Assembly: GCF_003123745.1 (NCBI RefSeq)
Contig: NZ_QETB01000006.1
Coordinates: 62,001 to 126,000, forward strand
DNA length: 64,000 nt
From: Ancrocorticia populi
GTDB lineage: Bacteria; Actinomycetota; Actinomycetes; Actinomycetales; Actinomycetaceae
Reading direction: 5' to 3'
The translations under genes and the position numbers were made by a program. This document shows positions 62,290 through 64,000 of the stretch, one piece after another; positions within the stretch are counted from its first letter, which is position 1; every line of letters starts with the position of its first letter. Under the pieces are notes generated by a model. It was not told where the DNA came from. It made no database searches and saw only the letters and a program-made list of their open reading frames with translations.

Positions 62290-64000
62290 TTACTTCACCG
62301 TGGCGGATTCCTCATCTTCTGCCGAGACTTCGTCCCATGAACGTGCCTCGGGCCGTGGATCGGCGAAGTTAGAAACGGATTCGATATTGGAGTCCTCTTC
62401 CTCGTTTGCCTTGGTAGGCTCCGAAGAGGTGTCGCGGATCAACACGCGCATGGCGCGCCCATCTACACGGAACGACTCTCCGGCAGCGTATAGCCTCTCA
62501 TTGTCAAGATTCGTGCCGGTATCCAGCACGTCTCTCCAAGACTTGCCGTACGTTTCGTCAGGTAGCGAGAAGGTCTGCTCATTAGCATCGGCATTGATTG
62601 CCATGATGATGTCATCATCAACGATCTCATTACCGCGGTGATCAGGCTCCCGGATAGCCTTGCCGTTCAAGTACACCATAAGGGAACGAGCGAACCCTGC
62701 TTGCCAATCCGCATCCTCCATCCAGGAGGCGTCGGGTCGGAACCACTCGATTTCACCCACATCCGAACTGCCACCACGTTGGGATGAGCCAGCGAAGAAG
62801 CGCCGCCTCTGGAGTACGGGGTGATCACGCCGGAAGTGGATGAGTCGGGAAGTGAAATCGAGCAGTGCGCGCTGAGGGGCACTGAGATCCCAATCGATCC
62901 ACGTGATCTCATTGTCTTGGCAATAAGTGTTGTTGTTGCCTCCCTGAGTACGGCCCATCTCATCGCCATGGCATATCATCGGAACTCCCTGTGACAACAT
63001 GAGTGTGGTCAAGAAGTTGCGCACTTGCCTGGCGCGGAGGTTGAGAACTTCGGGATCGTCCGTAGGACCCTCGGCGCCGCAGTTCCAAGATCTGTTGTTG
63101 GATTCGCCGTCGTTCCCGCCCTCTAAATTGGCTTCGTTGTGCTTATCGTTATACGCAACAAGGTCGCGCAGGGTAAAACCATCGTGGGCGGTCACGAAGT
63201 TGATGGAGGCGAATGGGCGGCGCCCAGAGCTCTCGTATAGATCTGAAGAACCTGTCAGGCGGGAGGCTAGCTCAGAGAGCATGGCGGGCTCGCCACGCCA
63301 GAAATCACGTACCGTATCTCTGTACTGCCCATTCCACTCTGTCCACAGGGGAGGGAAGCCACCCACGTTGTAGCCGCCTTCCCCAATGTCCCACGGCTCG
63401 GCAATCAGCTTAACCTGAGAGATAAGCGGATCCTGATGAATGATGTCAAAGAAGGAAGAAAGCTTATCCACTGCGTGGAGTTCACGTGCCAGCGTGGAGG
63501 CCAGATCGAACCGAAACCCGTCCACGTGCATATCTGTGATCCAATAGCGCAGGGAATCCATGATGAGCTGGAGCGATGAGGGCGAGCGCATATTGAGAGA
63601 GTTTCCGGTACCAGTGGTATCGAAGTAGTGTTCCTCATCGTCCTCAACCAAGCGGTAATACGAAGGATTGTCGATACCCTTGAAAGAGAGCGTGGGCCCC
63701 ATATGGTTTCCCTCGGCGGTGTGGTTATACACCACATCCATGATCACTTCAATGCCAGCCTCATGGAACGTTTTCACCATGGACTTGAACTCGTGGACCT
63801 GACCATAGGAGCTACTTGAAGCCGAGTATGCGTTGTGAGGCGCGAAGAACCCGATTGTGTTGTACCCCCAGTAGTTGGAGAGCCCCTTGTCCTGCAAAGA
63901 CGTGTCATTGACGAACTGGTGACACGGCATGAGCTCGATAGCCGTAATACCCAGATCCTCCAGATGATCGAGGATGGGTGGGCAGCAGAGCCCCATATAG
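62290..64000 (-). CDS. glgX: glycogen debranching enzyme GlgX/TreX (5' end outside window)
   Basis: Removes alpha-1,6 branches so that TreY can act on the freed maltodextrins. The frame is open to the right edge, so the N-terminus is missing; about 569 residues are visible. It begins within the family's YMGLCCPPILDHLEDLGITA stretch and contains DVVYNHTAEGNHMGPTLS, FRFDLASTLARE (nucleophile), LIAEPWDIGEGGYNVGGFP (Glu) and FVTAHDGFTLRDLVAYNDKHN. The GNDGESNNRSWNCGAEGPT loop is typical of GlgX. The acidic C-terminal tail is an extra of about 40 residues. Confidence 0.94.
   Translation of the reverse strand, partial: YMGLCCPPILDHLEDLGITAIELMPCHQFVNDTSLQDKGLSNYWGYNTIGFFAPHNAYSASSSSYGQVHEFKSMVKTFHEAGIEVIMDVVYNHTAEGNHMGPTLSFKGIDNPSYYRLVEDDEEHYFDTTGTGNSLNMRSPSSLQLIMDSLRYWITDMHVDGFRFDLASTLARELHAVDKLSSFFDIIHQDPLISQVKLIAEPWDIGEGGYNVGGFPPLWTEWNGQYRDTVRDFWRGEPAMLSELASRLTGSSDLYESSGRRPFASINFVTAHDGFTLRDLVAYNDKHNEANLEGGNDGESNNRSWNCGAEGPTDDPEVLNLRARQVRNFLTTLMLSQGVPMICHGDEMGRTQGGNNNTYCQDNEITWIDWDLSAPQRALLDFTSRLIHFRRDHPVLQRRRFFAGSSQRGGSSDVGEIEWFRPDASWMEDADWQAGFARSLMVYLNGKAIREPDHRGNEIVDDDIIMAINADANEQTFSLPDETYGKSWRDVLDTGTNLDNERLYAAGESFRVDGRAMRVLIRDTSSEPTKANEEEDSNIESVSNFADPRPEARSWDEVSAEDEESATVK

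Overview
The window is an ordinary, densely coded actinobacterial chromosome segment of moderately high GC. The evidence is a SigA-type sigma factor, SepH, DUF3043, DUF3710, DUF4193, DUF3159 and DUF3000 proteins, a PknL-type kinase, TreY/TreZ, and a gene order that follows the known Mycobacterium tuberculosis sigA to dxs1 and aroG-pknL-idsA neighbourhoods. GTG starts and SD-less starts are frequent. Topoisomerase IV, a PPi-dependent phosphofructokinase, a FemABX protein and moderate GC suggest Actinomycetaceae (Trueperella/Arcanobacterium/Actinomyces-like). That placement is inference. I see no rRNA, tRNA, CRISPR, insertion sequence, prophage or replication origin, and no gene-free stretch longer than 300 bases.

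Layout. 0-3.3 kb: 2-oxoacid dehydrogenase E3 and E2 (lpd-sucB, minus strand). 3.4-6 kb: a small conserved protein, a membrane protein with pyrD, and a DUF3043 membrane protein. 6.1-11.5 kb: M20 peptidase, degenerate glycerate-kinase-like protein, ErpA, FKBP lipoprotein, LysP-like permease. 11.5-17.3 kb: sodA, receiver-like protein, trpD, Nei glycosylase, RAM-domain protein, a DnaQ/UvrC-like fusion and a membrane protein. 17.4-25.8 kb: pfp, class II DAHP synthase, pknL with a LysM/transglycosylase gene, the Rv2175c-like protein, idsA and a DUF4192 protein. 25.9-30.3 kb: gcvT-gcvH-gcvP. 30.4-40.4 kb: rpoD, a DUF222/HNH gene under apparent SOS control, DUF4333 lipoprotein, exonuclease, DUF7455, parE, a tandem GNAT protein and parC. 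40.5-47.3 kb: DUF5998, a phosphodiesterase, tdk, sepH, DUF4193, DUF3710, OB-fold, DUF3159 and two TrkA subunits. 47.4-57 kb: APC permease, TrmA-type methyltransferase, acnA, dxs, rnd and DUF3000. 57-64 kb: a FemABX transferase and a glgX-treY-treZ trehalose operon, with glgX running off the right edge.

How the parts work together. The E3 at the left edge probably also serves the glycine cleavage system, since gcvTHP carries no local L-protein. rpoD, parE and parC form an information-processing block. pknL lies between genes for cell-wall remodelling (LysM/transglycosylase), a presumed kinase substrate (Rv2175c-like) and isoprenoid synthesis (idsA; dxs lies further right). treX/Y/Z convert glycogen-type glucan to trehalose.

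No clearly new multi-gene system is visible. The most interesting signals are regulatory: a perfect 18-bp inverted repeat that can hide the dxs ribosome-binding site with a promoter-like hexamer in its loop; two LexA-type boxes around the promoter of the DUF222/HNH gene; SigR/SigH-like promoters ahead of rpoD and the DUF4193 gene; an 18-bp palindrome ahead of acnA; and a repeated TANNNT-(6-8 nt)-start architecture marking at least twelve probable leaderless genes. Eight of eleven convergent gene pairs abut or overlap at their 3' ends.
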